From Bacteroidota bacterium (GTDB taxonomy: Bacteria; Bacteroidota; Bacteroidia; B-17B0; Aurantibacillaceae), in the NCBI GenBank assembly GCA_013297775.1, contig JAAFIL010000018.1, forward strand, positions 1-39,774: a stretch of DNA of 39,774 bases. The letters run 5' to 3'. The notes under the pieces are model-generated. The model saw only the letters and a list, made by a program, of their open reading frames with translations. It ran no database searches and was not told the origin of the DNA. The position numbers were made by a program, and so were the translations under genes. This document shows, in pieces, positions 7,635 to 16,520 of the stretch (position 1 is the stretch's first letter; each line of letters opens with the position of its first letter).

Positions 7635-8834
7635 ATGAAACCAGTTGCTTTATCTACCGCTAAACAGCAATATTCTTGTGTGTTGATTGGTGTGCTGAAT
7701 AAATTTCAGGACGATAGTATTGCCCGCGAATATTTAGAAGAGCTAGCGTTTTTAGCAAGTACCTATGGCTTGGCTACGCAAAAATGGTTCACCCAAAAAT
7801 TAGAACGTCCGGATAAAGCTACTTTTATTGGCAAAGGTAAATTAGAAGAGGTTAGTTTTTTTGTAAACGAACACCAGGTAGATGTTATTATTTTTGACGA
7901 TGAGTTAAGCCCCTCGCAGCAACGTAACTTGGAAAAAGTATTGGGTAAAAAAATACTAGATAGAACCACTTTAATTTTAGAGATATTTGAGCAACGGGCA
8001 CAAACGGCACACGCTAAAACGCAAGTACAGTTGGCGCAGTATCAATACATGTTGCCCCGCTTAACAGGTATGTGGACTCACTTAGAGCGGCAACGTGGTG
8101 GCACGGGTACACGCGGGGGTGCAGGTGAAAAAGAAATTGAAACGGATAGACGGATTGTGCGCGATAAAATTGCATTATTGAAAGAGCGGTTGCGCGAAAT
8201 TGATAAGCAAATGGCCACGCAGCGTAAAAACCGTGGCGAGTTAATTCGGGTGGCTTTAGTGGGCTATACCAATGTGGGTAAAAGTACAATCATGAATATG
8301 ATTAGTAAGAGTGAGGTGTTAGCTGAAAACAAATTATTTGCCACATTAGATACAACGGTAAGAAAAGTAACTATTGAAAATTTATTTTTTTTAATGAGCG
8401 ATACCGTGGGCTTCATTCGTAAATTACCTACGCAGTTAGTAGAAAGTTTTAAAAGTACTTTAGATGAAGTGCGCGAGGCCGATTTACTCATCCACGTGGT
8501 AGATATTTCGCATAAAAATTTTGAAGATCATTTGAATGTGGTGAAACAAACCTTACAAGATATAGGTGCTGGCGATAAACCCGTTATTTTGTTGTTTAAT
8601 AAAATAGATGCGTTTACTTATACACCTAAAGAAGAAGACGATTTAACACCTACCACCCGCGATAATTTAAGTTTAGAAGATATTAAAAATACGTGGATGA
8701 AACATTTGAACACGACTTGTTTATTTATGAGTGCTCTAAAGAAGCAAAACGTAGATGAGTTTAAAAACGTGTTGTACGAACAAGTGAAAGCCATGCACGT
8801 TAAACGTTATCCATACCATAATTTGTTGTATTGA
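7635..8834 (+). CDS. hflX: Ribosome-associated GTPase HflX
   Basis: 399 residues, the usual HflX length. The N-terminal domain (about 15-200) carries the family segment FIGKGKLEEV, the QRNLEK region and the Gly-rich loop RGGTGTRGGAGE (about 154-165) followed by a coiled helix. The G domain has G1 GYTNVGKST (210-218), G3 DTVGF (256-260) and G4 NKID (322-325). HflX binds the 50S subunit and splits or rescues stalled ribosomes, notably under stress; that role is established for the family, not shown here. Its stop shares one base with the ATG of the next gene (8834), implying coupled translation with the acetyltransferase. Confidence 0.96.
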   Translation: MKPVALSTAKQQYSCVLIGVLNKFQDDSIAREYLEELAFLASTYGLATQKWFTQKLERPDKATFIGKGKLEEVSFFVNEHQVDVIIFDDELSPSQQRNLEKVLGKKILDRTTLILEIFEQRAQTAHAKTQVQLAQYQYMLPRLTGMWTHLERQRGGTGTRGGAGEKEIETDRRIVRDKIALLKERLREIDKQMATQRKNRGELIRVALVGYTNVGKSTIMNMISKSEVLAENKLFATLDTTVRKVTIENLFFLMSDTVGFIRKLPTQLVESFKSTLDEVREADLLIHVVDISHKNFEDHLNVVKQTLQDIGAGDKPVILLFNKIDAFTYTPKEEDDLTPTTRDNLSLEDIKNTWMKHLNTTCLFMSALKKQNVDEFKNVLYEQVKAMHVKRYPYHNLLY

Positions 8835-9331
8835 TGCGTGTAACTTTTACATACGCTACATTAGATATGTTACCCGCTATTGTTGAAACCTACAATGCCA
8901 CTATTCCATCGCGTTTGGTTACCGCCGATTTGGAGCCAGTTACGGCAATGGATCGTTTGCAATGGTTTAATGCGCACACCAAAGAAAAACGGCCCTTATG
9001 GTTGGTTTATAAAGATGGGGCGTATGCCGGTTGGATGAGTTTTAATAGCTTTTATGGTCGGCCTGCATACAATGGCACCGTAGAAGTTAGTATTTATTTA
9101 GAAAAAACATTTCAAGGGCAAGGCTTGGGTAAAGCGTGTTTACAGCATGCGCAAGAGGTAGCCCCTAGTTTACACATCTCTACTATTTTAGGATTTATCT
9201 TTGGGCATAATACCCCCAGTTTAGAATTGTTTTATAAATTTGGATACGAAAAATGGGCGCATTTACCACGCGTAGCCAATTTAGAAGGCGTAGAGCGCGA
9301 TTTGTTGATTTTAGGGAAGCGCGTGGGGTAA
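8834..9331 (+). CDS. GNAT N-acetyltransferase, phosphinothricin-acetyltransferase-like
   Basis: 165 residues. The order of motifs fits the PAT/Bar branch of GNAT enzymes: an N-terminal AIVETYNATIPSRL-like segment, the strand WMSFNSFYGRPAY (the family's S-x-F-x-x-R-x-A-Y), VEVSIYLEKTFQGQGLGKAC with the acetyl-CoA pyrophosphate loop Q-x-x-G-x-G, then IFGHNTPSLELFYKFGYEKW. It probably acetylates a small amine such as a phosphinothricin- or methionine-sulfone-like compound; the substrate is not proven by sequence. The frame is open from a TTG at 8831, but the ATG at 8834, overlapping the hflX stop by one base, is the natural start. Confidence 0.85.
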   Translation: MRVTFTYATLDMLPAIVETYNATIPSRLVTADLEPVTAMDRLQWFNAHTKEKRPLWLVYKDGAYAGWMSFNSFYGRPAYNGTVEVSIYLEKTFQGQGLGKACLQHAQEVAPSLHISTILGFIFGHNTPSLELFYKFGYEKWAHLPRVANLEGVERDLLILGKRVG

Positions 9332-9418
9332 CCAACATCTGCTTATTATTTTTTTAAATAAGTTTGGAACTCTGCAAAGAATAGCTTTAATTTGTTCTGC
9401 AACTATTACAACTTTATT

Positions 9419-9688
9419 ATGAAAAACGAGCAATCTATCGAAAACAAATCGGGGCATTCTAGCACCAATATTAACAATATTATTAACGTTAATGCACCTC
9501 AACCGCAGCGTAGGACGGGGTCAAAAAAAGTACCAAAAACATCTTGGTTAAATAAAGCTATTATTGGGGGTGTTATTGCTTTAATTGTATCTCTTGCTGG
9601 ATTTTACATTAAGAGTAGTTTAAGCAAAGGCAGCAACATGCGTGTTTCGCCGAATAGCACAATGATTGAAGGGGTTAAGCAAAACTAA
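9419..9688 (+). CDS. Small single-pass membrane protein, function unknown
   Basis: 89 residues. The first half is polar and Asn/Ser-rich (SSTNINNIINVNAPQPQRR at about 14-32), followed by a basic stretch. One transmembrane helix of about 20 residues follows (WLNKAIIGGVIALIVSLAGF), then a short polar tail. The positive side precedes the helix, so the Asn-rich N-terminus would be cytoplasmic. The frame is open further upstream from a TTG at 9392, but the ATG at 9419 is preferred. I do not recognise the family. It sits between the acetyltransferase and the collagen-like lipoprotein. Confidence 0.6.
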   Translation: MKNEQSIENKSGHSSTNINNIINVNAPQPQRRTGSKKVPKTSWLNKAIIGGVIALIVSLAGFYIKSSLSKGSNMRVSPNSTMIEGVKQN

Positions 9689-9724
9689 TTACTAAATAAA
9701 AACAATAACTAAACATCTATCCAA

Positions 9725-10240
9725 ATGAAAACAATTTTATCTTTAAGTTTAATGGCGTTGGTATTAATAACAACCTTTACGAATTGCGAAAAGGGACAAC
9801 AAGGACCTGCGGGTAAAGATGGTGCTAATGGTGCTAGTGGGTCTGCCAACATTACGTCGCGAACTTATACTATAACTACTTGGACAAGTGGCTCATCTTT
9901 TTGGTATAGCGCATTATCTACGCCCGAGTTAACAAGTAGCAATATTAACAATGCTGCCATATTGGTATATGTTAGCGAAGTTTCAAACACTTGGGTGCCC
10001 GTTCCTGCAACTATTGTAAATTCTACCAATTATTTTTGGAACTATGCTGCTACAATTGGCTCGGTTGAATTAAGATGGGAATACAATGGGATCGGGAATG
10101 GTAGTAATCCAAATACCTATTATAGCGCAACGGTTAAGGCTAAAGTGGTTGTTATTCCTGCAGCGCGAGTAATACAAAACCCAGACGTGAATTTGAAAGA
10201 TTATGAAGCCGTAAAAGCGGCTTTTGACTTAAAAGACTAG
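9725..10240 (+). CDS. Collagen-like lipoprotein
   Basis: 171 residues. An N-terminal hydrophobic signal ends T-T-F-T-N-Cys21, a lipobox of the relaxed type common in this phylum. It is followed directly by collagen-like Gly-x-y triplets (GQQGPAGKDGANGASG, about 24-39). The remainder is a beta-rich domain with many Ser/Thr/Trp (SGSSFWYSALSTPEL, VELRWEYNGIG), ending in an acidic/basic helix. Proteins of this layout are frequent in Bacteroidota and are presumably surface-anchored; no function is known. It is separated by only 23 bases from the downstream dGTPase gene, but composition and role look unrelated. Confidence 0.8.
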   Translation: MKTILSLSLMALVLITTFTNCEKGQQGPAGKDGANGASGSANITSRTYTITTWTSGSSFWYSALSTPELTSSNINNAAILVYVSEVSNTWVPVPATIVNSTNYFWNYAATIGSVELRWEYNGIGNGSNPNTYYSATVKAKVVVIPAARVIQNPDVNLKDYEAVKAAFDLKD

Positions 10241-10263
10241 GGCGTATATAATACGTTTATTTT

Positions 10264-11688
10264 ATGGATTGGGATTTGTTATTAACGAGTAAGCGCCTTC
10301 GTAACTCAAAGGGCAGATCTAGTGTTGATGCACGTAATGATTTTGAAAGCGACTTTGGTAGGATTATTTTTAGTCCAGCCATCAGAAGAATGCACGATAA
10401 AACACAAGTATTCCCCCTTACAACTGACGACAACATACACTCTAGGTTAACACACTCTATGGAGGTGATGTCGGTTGGTTTTTCGATGGGGATTAAATTG
10501 TGTGAAGAGGACGTATTCTTAAAAAAATTTACGAAAGATAAATTTCGTTTAATCAGAGAAGTTCCTGTATTACTCAAAAATATTTGTTTAATACATGATA
10601 TTGGTAATCCTCCTTTCGGACACTTTGGTGAAACGGTCATCCAGAATTATTTTCAATCGTTTTTTAAAAAGAACTGTGTAAATTTATCGGATAAGGATTT
10701 GTCAACTGTAGAAAAACAAAGTAAAAAAATAAGTTTAGTTTTAAGTGAAGCGGAACAAAACGATTTTTTATATTTCGATGGAAATGCGCAAGGATTAAGG
10801 GTACTAACAAAACTTCAAGTATTAAACGATAAATATGGTTTAAACTTAACGTTAGCAACACTTGCCTCTTACATTAAATATCCAAATCTTGAAAAACCTA
10901 GCGAAGAAAGTATAGCTAAAAGTAAGAAAGGTATTTCGTACTCCGAAAAAGATTATTTTTTTGAAATAGCTAAAGGTTGTGGTCTCGAAATAGGAAAGGA
11001 TTTTATTAGACATCCTTTTTGCTTTTTAATGGAGGCGGCAGACTCTATTTGCTATTTAACGATGGATATTGAGGACGGTTTTTCTAAGGGGCTTATTAGT
11101 ATTGACTATATATACGATAAACTTAAAAATTGTGCTTCGATCTCTAATAAACTTGGCGAGATCTTTTTGGATAAAGATAAAATTTATAAGAATGATGTAA
11201 CCAAAATGGTCAATTTTAGGATAGTAATCATTCAACGACTTGTGGATTTATCTATCCAAAATTTTATAGCTAATATAGATAGTATAGCGCAAGGGAATTA
11301 TCAAAACGAATTATTAAAAGATGATATCGAATCGTTAGCAAAACAATTAGGATTAATTTGTAAGGAGAAAATTTTCAGTTCACGAGAAATTAACTCTTTA
11401 GAAATTACGGGGCACTCTGTAATTAAAGGGTTACTTGATTATTACATTGAGTTTTTATTTCATGAAAATAAGGCTTATAAAAAGAGGGCTTTGGCTTTAT
11501 TATCAGGCAGTACATTGAAGGCTACTTTTGAAGAAAATAATTTATTGGATACTACCTCTAATTTTGATAACTTTGAGCAACTAAAGGATTATAGTAAACT
11601 TCGGGTTATTGTAGATTTTATATCAGGAATGACCGACCAATATGCGTTAAATCATTTTCAAAAAATAAGTGGCCAAAAGATTACTTAA
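10264..11688 (+). CDS. dgt: dGTPase-family HD triphosphohydrolase
   Basis: 474 residues. The family hydrolyses dGTP (or other dNTPs) to deoxynucleoside and triphosphate. All HD-site residues are visible: His64 in SRLTHSMEV, His111-Asp112 in LIHDIGNPPFGHFGE, and Asp260 in MEAADSICYLTMDIEDGF. The early RRMHDKTQVFPL (41-52) and DGNAQG (172-177, usually EGNAQ) are family landmarks. By eye the gene is clearly richer in A/T than hflX or the secreted-protein genes around it. The stop overlaps the next gene by 20 bases, tying it to a nucleotidyltransferase-like protein. Some dGTPases deplete dNTPs to block phages (established), so the pair is a defence candidate (inference); a housekeeping Dgt is the alternative. 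Confidence 0.9.
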   Translation: MDWDLLLTSKRLRNSKGRSSVDARNDFESDFGRIIFSPAIRRMHDKTQVFPLTTDDNIHSRLTHSMEVMSVGFSMGIKLCEEDVFLKKFTKDKFRLIREVPVLLKNICLIHDIGNPPFGHFGETVIQNYFQSFFKKNCVNLSDKDLSTVEKQSKKISLVLSEAEQNDFLYFDGNAQGLRVLTKLQVLNDKYGLNLTLATLASYIKYPNLEKPSEESIAKSKKGISYSEKDYFFEIAKGCGLEIGKDFIRHPFCFLMEAADSICYLTMDIEDGFSKGLISIDYIYDKLKNCASISNKLGEIFLDKDKIYKNDVTKMVNFRIVIIQRLVDLSIQNFIANIDSIAQGNYQNELLKDDIESLAKQLGLICKEKIFSSREINSLEITGHSVIKGLLDYYIEFLFHENKAYKKRALALLSGSTLKATFEENNLLDTTSNFDNFEQLKDYSKLRVIVDFISGMTDQYALNHFQKISGQKIT

Positions 11689-12385
11689 TATAGAGCAAGC
11701 TATTTCCGAAAAAGCAGATGTCTTTCGGGCGTTTTTCCTATCTAATTTATCCAACTCCATCCGTGAATTTATTTTTGACTTAAGTTACAGAACTAATGTT
11801 TATTTATTTAGTGGAATTATTCGTAATTTCTATTTGAATACTAAAACTAGTGGCTTTAGAGATATTGATTTAGTTATTGAAGATGATATACTGCTCGAAA
11901 CACTTTACCCTAATCTCCAGTTAAAACGGAACAGTTTTGGTGGGTATAAAATTATCATAGATACAATCGCTATAGATATTTGGGTAATAAAATCAACTTG
12001 GGCTTTAAATCAAGGTCAGTTAAAGTTACCGTTACAATTGAGTTATCAAATTCCGGATACCACCTTTTTTAATTTTTCATCTATTCTTTATTCATTGAAT
12101 GATAATACGTTTATTATAGGTAAACAATTTAAACGGTTTTTAAGAGATAAAAAGATAGACATTGTATTGACCGAAAACCCTTATCCTGAGTTGTGCATTG
12201 TTAATTCATTTTACTATTCAGATACTTTACAACTCAAGTTATCAAGCCGGATAATTGGGTATATAAAAACAAACTTCGAGATCTATAAATCTAAGTTAGA
12301 ACCTGTCCAATTAAAACACTTTGGAGAAATAAAGTACTCGATAGATACATTAGAGAAACGGGTATCTCAATTATACCAATCCTAA
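11669..12385 (+). CDS. Predicted Pol-beta-type nucleotidyltransferase partnered with the dGTPase
   Basis: 238 residues, starting at a GTG inside the dGTPase gene (20-base overlap). No in-frame ATG precedes the catalytic segment. Residues 45-69 read YLFSGIIRNFYLN...FRDIDLVI, which fits the minimal nucleotidyltransferase pattern G-[G/S]-x-x-R-[D/N]...D-x-D as in poly(A)-polymerase/CCA-enzyme heads. Asp65 and Asp67 are the first metal ligands, and Asp103 in DTIAIDIWVI is a good third carboxylate. The C-terminal half (about 125-238) is helical, ending in Lys/Glu-rich helices; no RNA-binding domain is recognised. The substrate (tRNA, protein or nucleotide) is unknown. Its strict coupling to the dGTPase suggests one functional unit. 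Family assignment comes from the motif only. Confidence 0.7.
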   Translation: MAKRLLNIEQAISEKADVFRAFFLSNLSNSIREFIFDLSYRTNVYLFSGIIRNFYLNTKTSGFRDIDLVIEDDILLETLYPNLQLKRNSFGGYKIIIDTIAIDIWVIKSTWALNQGQLKLPLQLSYQIPDTTFFNFSSILYSLNDNTFIIGKQFKRFLRDKKIDIVLTENPYPELCIVNSFYYSDTLQLKLSSRIIGYIKTNFEIYKSKLEPVQLKHFGEIKYSIDTLEKRVSQLYQS

Positions 12386-12420
12386 TGATTATTAATTAAT
12401 GCATAACTTCTACTAATCTC

Positions 12421-12436
12421 TTTCGCCGCAGCGAAA
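12421..12436. terminator. Short hairpin after the dGTPase/nucleotidyltransferase pair
   Basis: TTTCGC, four bases, GCGAAA: a perfect 6-bp stem 36 bases past the stop, followed by TTTAAT rather than a clean T run. It could be a weak terminator or chance. The rest of 12386-12637 shows only the next gene's promoter box. Confidence 0.25.
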
Positions 12437-12623
12437 TTTAATATTATCAGTTTCACATAAGCAGCACATATTGTATTCTTAATTTTCGTTCGCGTCAGCA
12501 ATAAAGGATATTTTTCAATACTATAATTGATAACCAACCTCTAAAACAGTTTAATAGCCGAAAAAAATGAGTAAACTCGTCCATCTTTTGAGCCAAATCT
12601 TACAACACCCCCTTAAAAAGGCT

Positions 12624-12631
12624 TACCTTTG
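12624..12631 (+). promoter_or_regulatory. -7 promoter box of the T9SS type B protein gene
   Basis: TACCTTTG matches TAnnTTTG and lies seven bases upstream of the ATG at 12638. No TTG is found at the usual distance, so only half of the promoter consensus is present. Confidence 0.4.
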
Positions 12632-12637
12632 ATTCCT

Positions 12638-15322
12638 ATGAAAAACCTCCTTTTGGTTCTATTTTGTTTTAGCATTTCCTACGTTTCGTTTTCGCAAGGT
12701 TCGTGTCAAACGGCTGCCCCATTTTGTTCGGGTACAACGTATAATTTTCCAGCAACGGTAAATGGTCCGCCTGCGCAAGCTGGTCCTGATTATGATTGTT
12801 TGTTTACACAACCTAACCCAGCTTGGTATTATTTGCAAATAGCGGCACCAGGTCCATTAACACTTACTATTCAGGGGCAAATTAATGGCGGGCCTGGGCA
12901 AGATGTAGATTATGTATGTTGGGGTCCTTTTCCAAATCTGAATAATGTATGCAATAGCCTAACAGCGGGTAATGTAGTGGATTGTAGCTATTCGGGGAGT
13001 TTTACCGAAACGCTAGTTATTCCGAATGCACAAGTAGGGCAATATTACATGGTGTGTATTACCAATTTTGCGAATGCAGCTCAAAACATTGTGTTTAATC
13101 AACCTAATATTGGGCCAGGCGCAGGTACTACCAATTGTGCCATTTTGTGTCAAGTAACCGTAGCCAATTCGGGTAGTGTTTGTACAGGTGGTAACGTATC
13201 GTTAACAGCGAATACGACTACAGCCGTTACTTCGTTTACTTGGTCGGGGCCTGGTGGGTTTACCTCCAATCAACTTAACCCTGTTATTACCCCTACGGTC
13301 AGTGGCACGTACAGTTTAGTGGCTACTACATCGGCAGGTACTTGTTTAGCTACTACCAATGTTACAGTAGCGGGTTTAGCCACACCTACCATTAGCAATG
13401 TGGGGGCTACATGCCAAGGCATGAATTTCAATTTAACAGTAACAGGCGGGCCGCCCGCTGTTTTTAATTGGACGGGTCCCAACGGATTTAATAGCCCTCA
13501 ACAAAACATTGCGTTTACAAATGCTTCGCCCGCTATGTCGGGTAATTATTTGGTTACAGTAACCTCGGGCTTATGCACCCAAACCGCAGCTATAAACATA
13601 AGCGTAACTCCCATGCCAACGGTTATGGCTTCTAACAATGGGCCATACTGTGTTGGGCAAGGCATTACGTTAAGTGGAGGCGGCGCAACCAGTTATACGT
13701 GGACTGGGCCAAACAATTATAGTTCCAATGCGCCCATTGTGGTTATACCTGCCGCCGCAGTTGTTAATACAGGGGCTTATACACTTATTGGTGCTAATGG
13801 CACGTGCAGCACCTCGGTCAATACAAATATTATTGTGAATCCCGCACCTGTTATTAATATCTCTAACAATAGTCCCGTTTGCGAAAATTTTCCATTGCAA
13901 CTCAATGCTTCGGGAGGCAACACTTACTCGTGGATAGGTCCCGGAAATTTTAACACTTTAAATCAAAATCCGCTTTTGTTGCAAGCCCCATTAAGTGCCA
14001 ATGGTTTATTTAGTGTTTATGTAACGGGAGTAAACGGATGTACGGCTATTGCTACGACCTCTGTTTCGGTGAATGCAAAACCTAGCCCAACTATAAAAAT
14101 ACCTAATGTGTGTACAGGCGAAAATTTAAACCTAGAAGCCACAGGTGGTGGGCAATACAGTTGGACAGGGCCTAATGGCTTTACCTCTACGCAGGCTAAT
14201 CCTATTATAAATGCAGTTAGTAATGCGGCGGCTGGTTTTTACACCGTTACTATTACTGCGCCGGGAGGTTGCACCGCAGCAGCCGTAACCAATGTTCAAG
14301 TTTATCCTTTACCCGAAGTTAGAATTTTAGGTACTAATTCGTTGTGTCCTGGAGGTGTATTTAGCTTTTTAGGGCAAGGTGCAAACTTTTACAAATGGTT
14401 AATTCCACCAGGTGTTTTATCTACCGAAAATAATTATACCGTTTCTACAAACGACCCTTTATTGCAGCCCACTTATACCCTTCAAGGCGCAGATAATAAC
14501 GGTTGCATCAATTATGCTGTTGTTTATCCATTGGTTTTGCCTTTACCGCAAGGTGTGGTGCAAGCCAAAACAAGCGGGTCGTGTAATCCTTTATGTACAT
14601 CGTTTACGTTCTCTACCTCTGCCAGTTTGATTAGTAATTTTTGGAGTTTGGCAGGCTTTAGTACTGTCAGTAATCGCGACTCGGCAAGCCAATGTTTTCC
14701 AAATCCTGGGGTCTATCCCATTTCAGTAAAAATGGTCAACATTTATGGTTGCGAAAACACCGCCACTACTTCGGTTGAAAGTTACCCCATTCCGTCGGCT
14801 AATTTCTCTAACGACCCCGATAAACCTACTATTTCAGAACCCATTGCTAATTTTTATGATAATACTTCTAATGCGAAACCTGTAAAATGGTTTTGGGATT
14901 TTACCAATACTGGACAAGATACGTCTAGCAGCTATAATCCTTCTTTTCAATTTTCCGAGATTGGAGAGTACTTAACCACATTAGTAGTAACTAGCGAATA
15001 TGGTTGCATGGACTCCATCACCAAAAAAGTAACCATCACCGACGATTTTTCGATTTATTTGCCCAATGCGTTTACCCCAAATGGCGATCAGCGAAATGAT
15101 GTATTTGGTGCAAAGGGCAGCGGTATTAAAAAATACCAATTAAGTATTTTCGACCGCTGGGGCGAATTAATATATACGTCTAACGATTTACAAAAGGGCT
15201 GGGATGGTTCGGTTAAAGGTGGGCGTGTTGCTCCTGAAGGCGTTTACATCTGGAAAGTAAATGCCGTAAGTATTTTTGGTGTATCGAAAGAGTATAAAGG
15301 GCAAGTAAGTCTTATACGGTAA
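12638..15322 (+). CDS. Secreted Ig-like/PKD repeat protein with T9SS type B sorting domain
   Basis: About 894 residues. It has a signal peptide (MKNLLLVLFCFSISYVSFSQ) and then a Cys-containing N-terminal domain. Next come at least five Ig-like modules of about 75 residues, each with a Trp-x-Gly-Pro strand (FTWSGPGGFTS, FNWTGPNGF, YTWTGPNNY, YSWIGPGNF, YSWTGPNGFTS). A PKD-like module (WFWDFTNTGQD...YGCMDS) precedes the end. The last about 90 residues (IYLPNAFTPNGDQRNDVF...IFDRWGELIY...GWDG...GVYIWKV) are the gliding-motility-associated CHU_C domain that directs type IX export and surface attachment. It is a likely adhesin or matrix protein; the ligand is unknown. The frame is open from a TTG at 12629, but the ATG at 12638 begins the signal peptide. 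Confidence 0.9.
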   Translation: MKNLLLVLFCFSISYVSFSQGSCQTAAPFCSGTTYNFPATVNGPPAQAGPDYDCLFTQPNPAWYYLQIAAPGPLTLTIQGQINGGPGQDVDYVCWGPFPNLNNVCNSLTAGNVVDCSYSGSFTETLVIPNAQVGQYYMVCITNFANAAQNIVFNQPNIGPGAGTTNCAILCQVTVANSGSVCTGGNVSLTANTTTAVTSFTWSGPGGFTSNQLNPVITPTVSGTYSLVATTSAGTCLATTNVTVAGLATPTISNVGATCQGMNFNLTVTGGPPAVFNWTGPNGFNSPQQNIAFTNASPAMSGNYLVTVTSGLCTQTAAINISVTPMPTVMASNNGPYCVGQGITLSGGGATSYTWTGPNNYSSNAPIVVIPAAAVVNTGAYTLIGANGTCSTSVNTNIIVNPAPVINISNNSPVCENFPLQLNASGGNTYSWIGPGNFNTLNQNPLLLQAPLSANGLFSVYVTGVNGCTAIATTSVSVNAKPSPTIKIPNVCTGENLNLEATGGGQYSWTGPNGFTSTQANPIINAVSNAAAGFYTVTITAPGGCTAAAVTNVQVYPLPEVRILGTNSLCPGGVFSFLGQGANFYKWLIPPGVLSTENNYTVSTNDPLLQPTYTLQGADNNGCINYAVVYPLVLPLPQGVVQAKTSGSCNPLCTSFTFSTSASLISNFWSLAGFSTVSNRDSASQCFPNPGVYPISVKMVNIYGCENTATTSVESYPIPSANFSNDPDKPTISEPIANFYDNTSNAKPVKWFWDFTNTGQDTSSSYNPSFQFSEIGEYLTTLVVTSEYGCMDSITKKVTITDDFSIYLPNAFTPNGDQRNDVFGAKGSGIKKYQLSIFDRWGELIYTSNDLQKGWDGSVKGGRVAPEGVYIWKVNAVSIFGVSKEYKGQVSLIR

Positions 15323-15378
15323 CAATTTGGTAACATTCTCGTAAAATTTAACTCAATCTAACTTGTCATCTTTACATT

Positions 15379-15699
15379 ATGAAAATGTGGAGATTCCTTC
15401 TAATTGTTTTATCTTTTCTTGGTTTTCATTTATCTATTGAGGCCTCAACTGGGAAAGAAAAATCTAACGCACCCACTACTGTTCGTGTTAAGTTAATAGA
15501 CCCAAGTGGTCAAGAAATACCTGGGGCTAAACTTGAATTAACAACTAATAAACAAACCTTTATTTCTGACATGAATGGTTTTGTTACAATTCAAAAAACA
15601 GGAGTTATTGAAATAAATGCACTCGGATTTATGCCCAAAACTATATCTAGCAACACCATTTCTAATTTCTCAGAAATTACACTTACCCCTATAAATTAA
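15379..15699 (+). CDS. Small secreted carboxypeptidase-regulatory-like protein
   Basis: 106 residues. A hydrophobic signal segment (about 3-22, RFLLIVLSFLGFHLSIEAS) leads into one beta-sandwich domain. Its V-R-V-K-L-I-D-P-S-G-Q-E-I-P-G-A-K, SDMNGFVTI and INALGFMPKTI segments are those of stand-alone carboxypeptidase regulatory-like domains, used in this phylum as exported or plug-associated modules. No catalytic domain is attached. It lies 56 bases after the type B protein on the same strand and could share its transcript. The role is unknown. Confidence 0.7.
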   Translation: MKMWRFLLIVLSFLGFHLSIEASTGKEKSNAPTTVRVKLIDPSGQEIPGAKLELTTNKQTFISDMNGFVTIQKTGVIEINALGFMPKTISSNTISNFSEITLTPIN

Positions 15700-15791
15700 C
15701 ATTTGTGTAAATTTAATATTAAATTATTGTTCTCTCAATGTTTCTTAACCGTTAAATAATTACTTTTATATCTAAGAATCGTATAATAGAT

Positions 15792-16256
15792 ATGAAAAAG
15801 ATAGTTTTAGTTTTAATGGTTTTGATGGTGAGTAAACTAAGTTATGCTCAAAAGCAAAACGAAAAAGGATTATATATAGATGAAAACGGGCAATTGTTAA
15901 GTGCCGTTATTAGTTCGGTTAATAATGGTGTTAAGTCTGAGTTAACGGTTGTTAATGGGATTATTGAGGGCGAGGCGAAGTATTATGCTGCTAACGGACA
16001 AGTATTAGAAACGGGGTCGTTTAGTAATGGGTTAAAAAACGATAAATGGATACGTTATAACGCTAATAATACAGTAAGTGCCGTGGCATTTTATAATATT
16101 GGTAAAAAACATGGCACATGGTTAGTATTCGACGAAAAGGGAATAAAGCGCATGGAAATGAACTATAATAACGGTGATAAAACTGGAGTTTGGTTTACTT
16201 ACGATGAAGCTGGTGCCTTAGTATCGTCTAAAGATTATACGCAAGCCGCTAATTAA
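15792..16256 (+). CDS. Secreted YwqK/MORN-like repeat protein
   Basis: 154 residues. The signal peptide (MKKIVLVLMVLMVSKLSYAQ) is followed by repeats of about 23 residues of the form G-x-x-x-x-Y-x-x-N-G-x-x-x-x-x-x-x-Y-x-x-G-x-x-x-G-x-W. Examples are GEAKYYAANGQVLETGSFSNG, IRYNANNTVSAVAFYNIGKKHGTW and KRMEMNYNNGDKTGVWFTYDE. This is the variant MORN pattern annotated as the YwqK family ('antitoxin' by an old transfer of name). Here it is exported, so a toxin-antitoxin role is doubtful. An envelope function is possible but unproven. Confidence 0.75.
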   Translation: MKKIVLVLMVLMVSKLSYAQKQNEKGLYIDENGQLLSAVISSVNNGVKSELTVVNGIIEGEAKYYAANGQVLETGSFSNGLKNDKWIRYNANNTVSAVAFYNIGKKHGTWLVFDEKGIKRMEMNYNNGDKTGVWFTYDEAGALVSSKDYTQAAN

Positions 16257-16417
16257 TTCTTATTACACACTTAACCTACTGCAATAGATTTGTGAGAAAC
16301 CACTTATCAAAAATGATTTTATGAGTGTTGTTGGTTTTTCACGCTTATTATCAAAAACATTCAAATACCCGAATAGATAATTATTCTAGCTATGTATGAA
16401 TTGAATTATGAAAGAAG

Positions 16418-16489
16418 TTTTCTTTAAAAACTTAGCCCCATTAATTTCATGTATTTTTCCTTTGCGTCCTTTGCGAACTTTGCGTGCCA
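16418..16489 (+). repeat. 72-bp direct repeat, copy 1
   Basis: Almost identical to 16521-16592 (period 103 bases). Each copy ends in three 9-base units of the form CCTTTGCGT, CCTTTGCGA, ACTTTGCGT. The region 16257-16606 contains no gene; it holds only this duplication. Confidence 0.8.
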
Positions 16490-16520
16490 TCACTTAACAA
16501 AAACAGTTATTCCAAACTAT

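Noticed and set aside
15792-16256. Toxin-antitoxin antitoxin (YwqK label)
   Set aside because: The protein has a clear signal peptide and no toxin gene lies next to it; the family label is historical.
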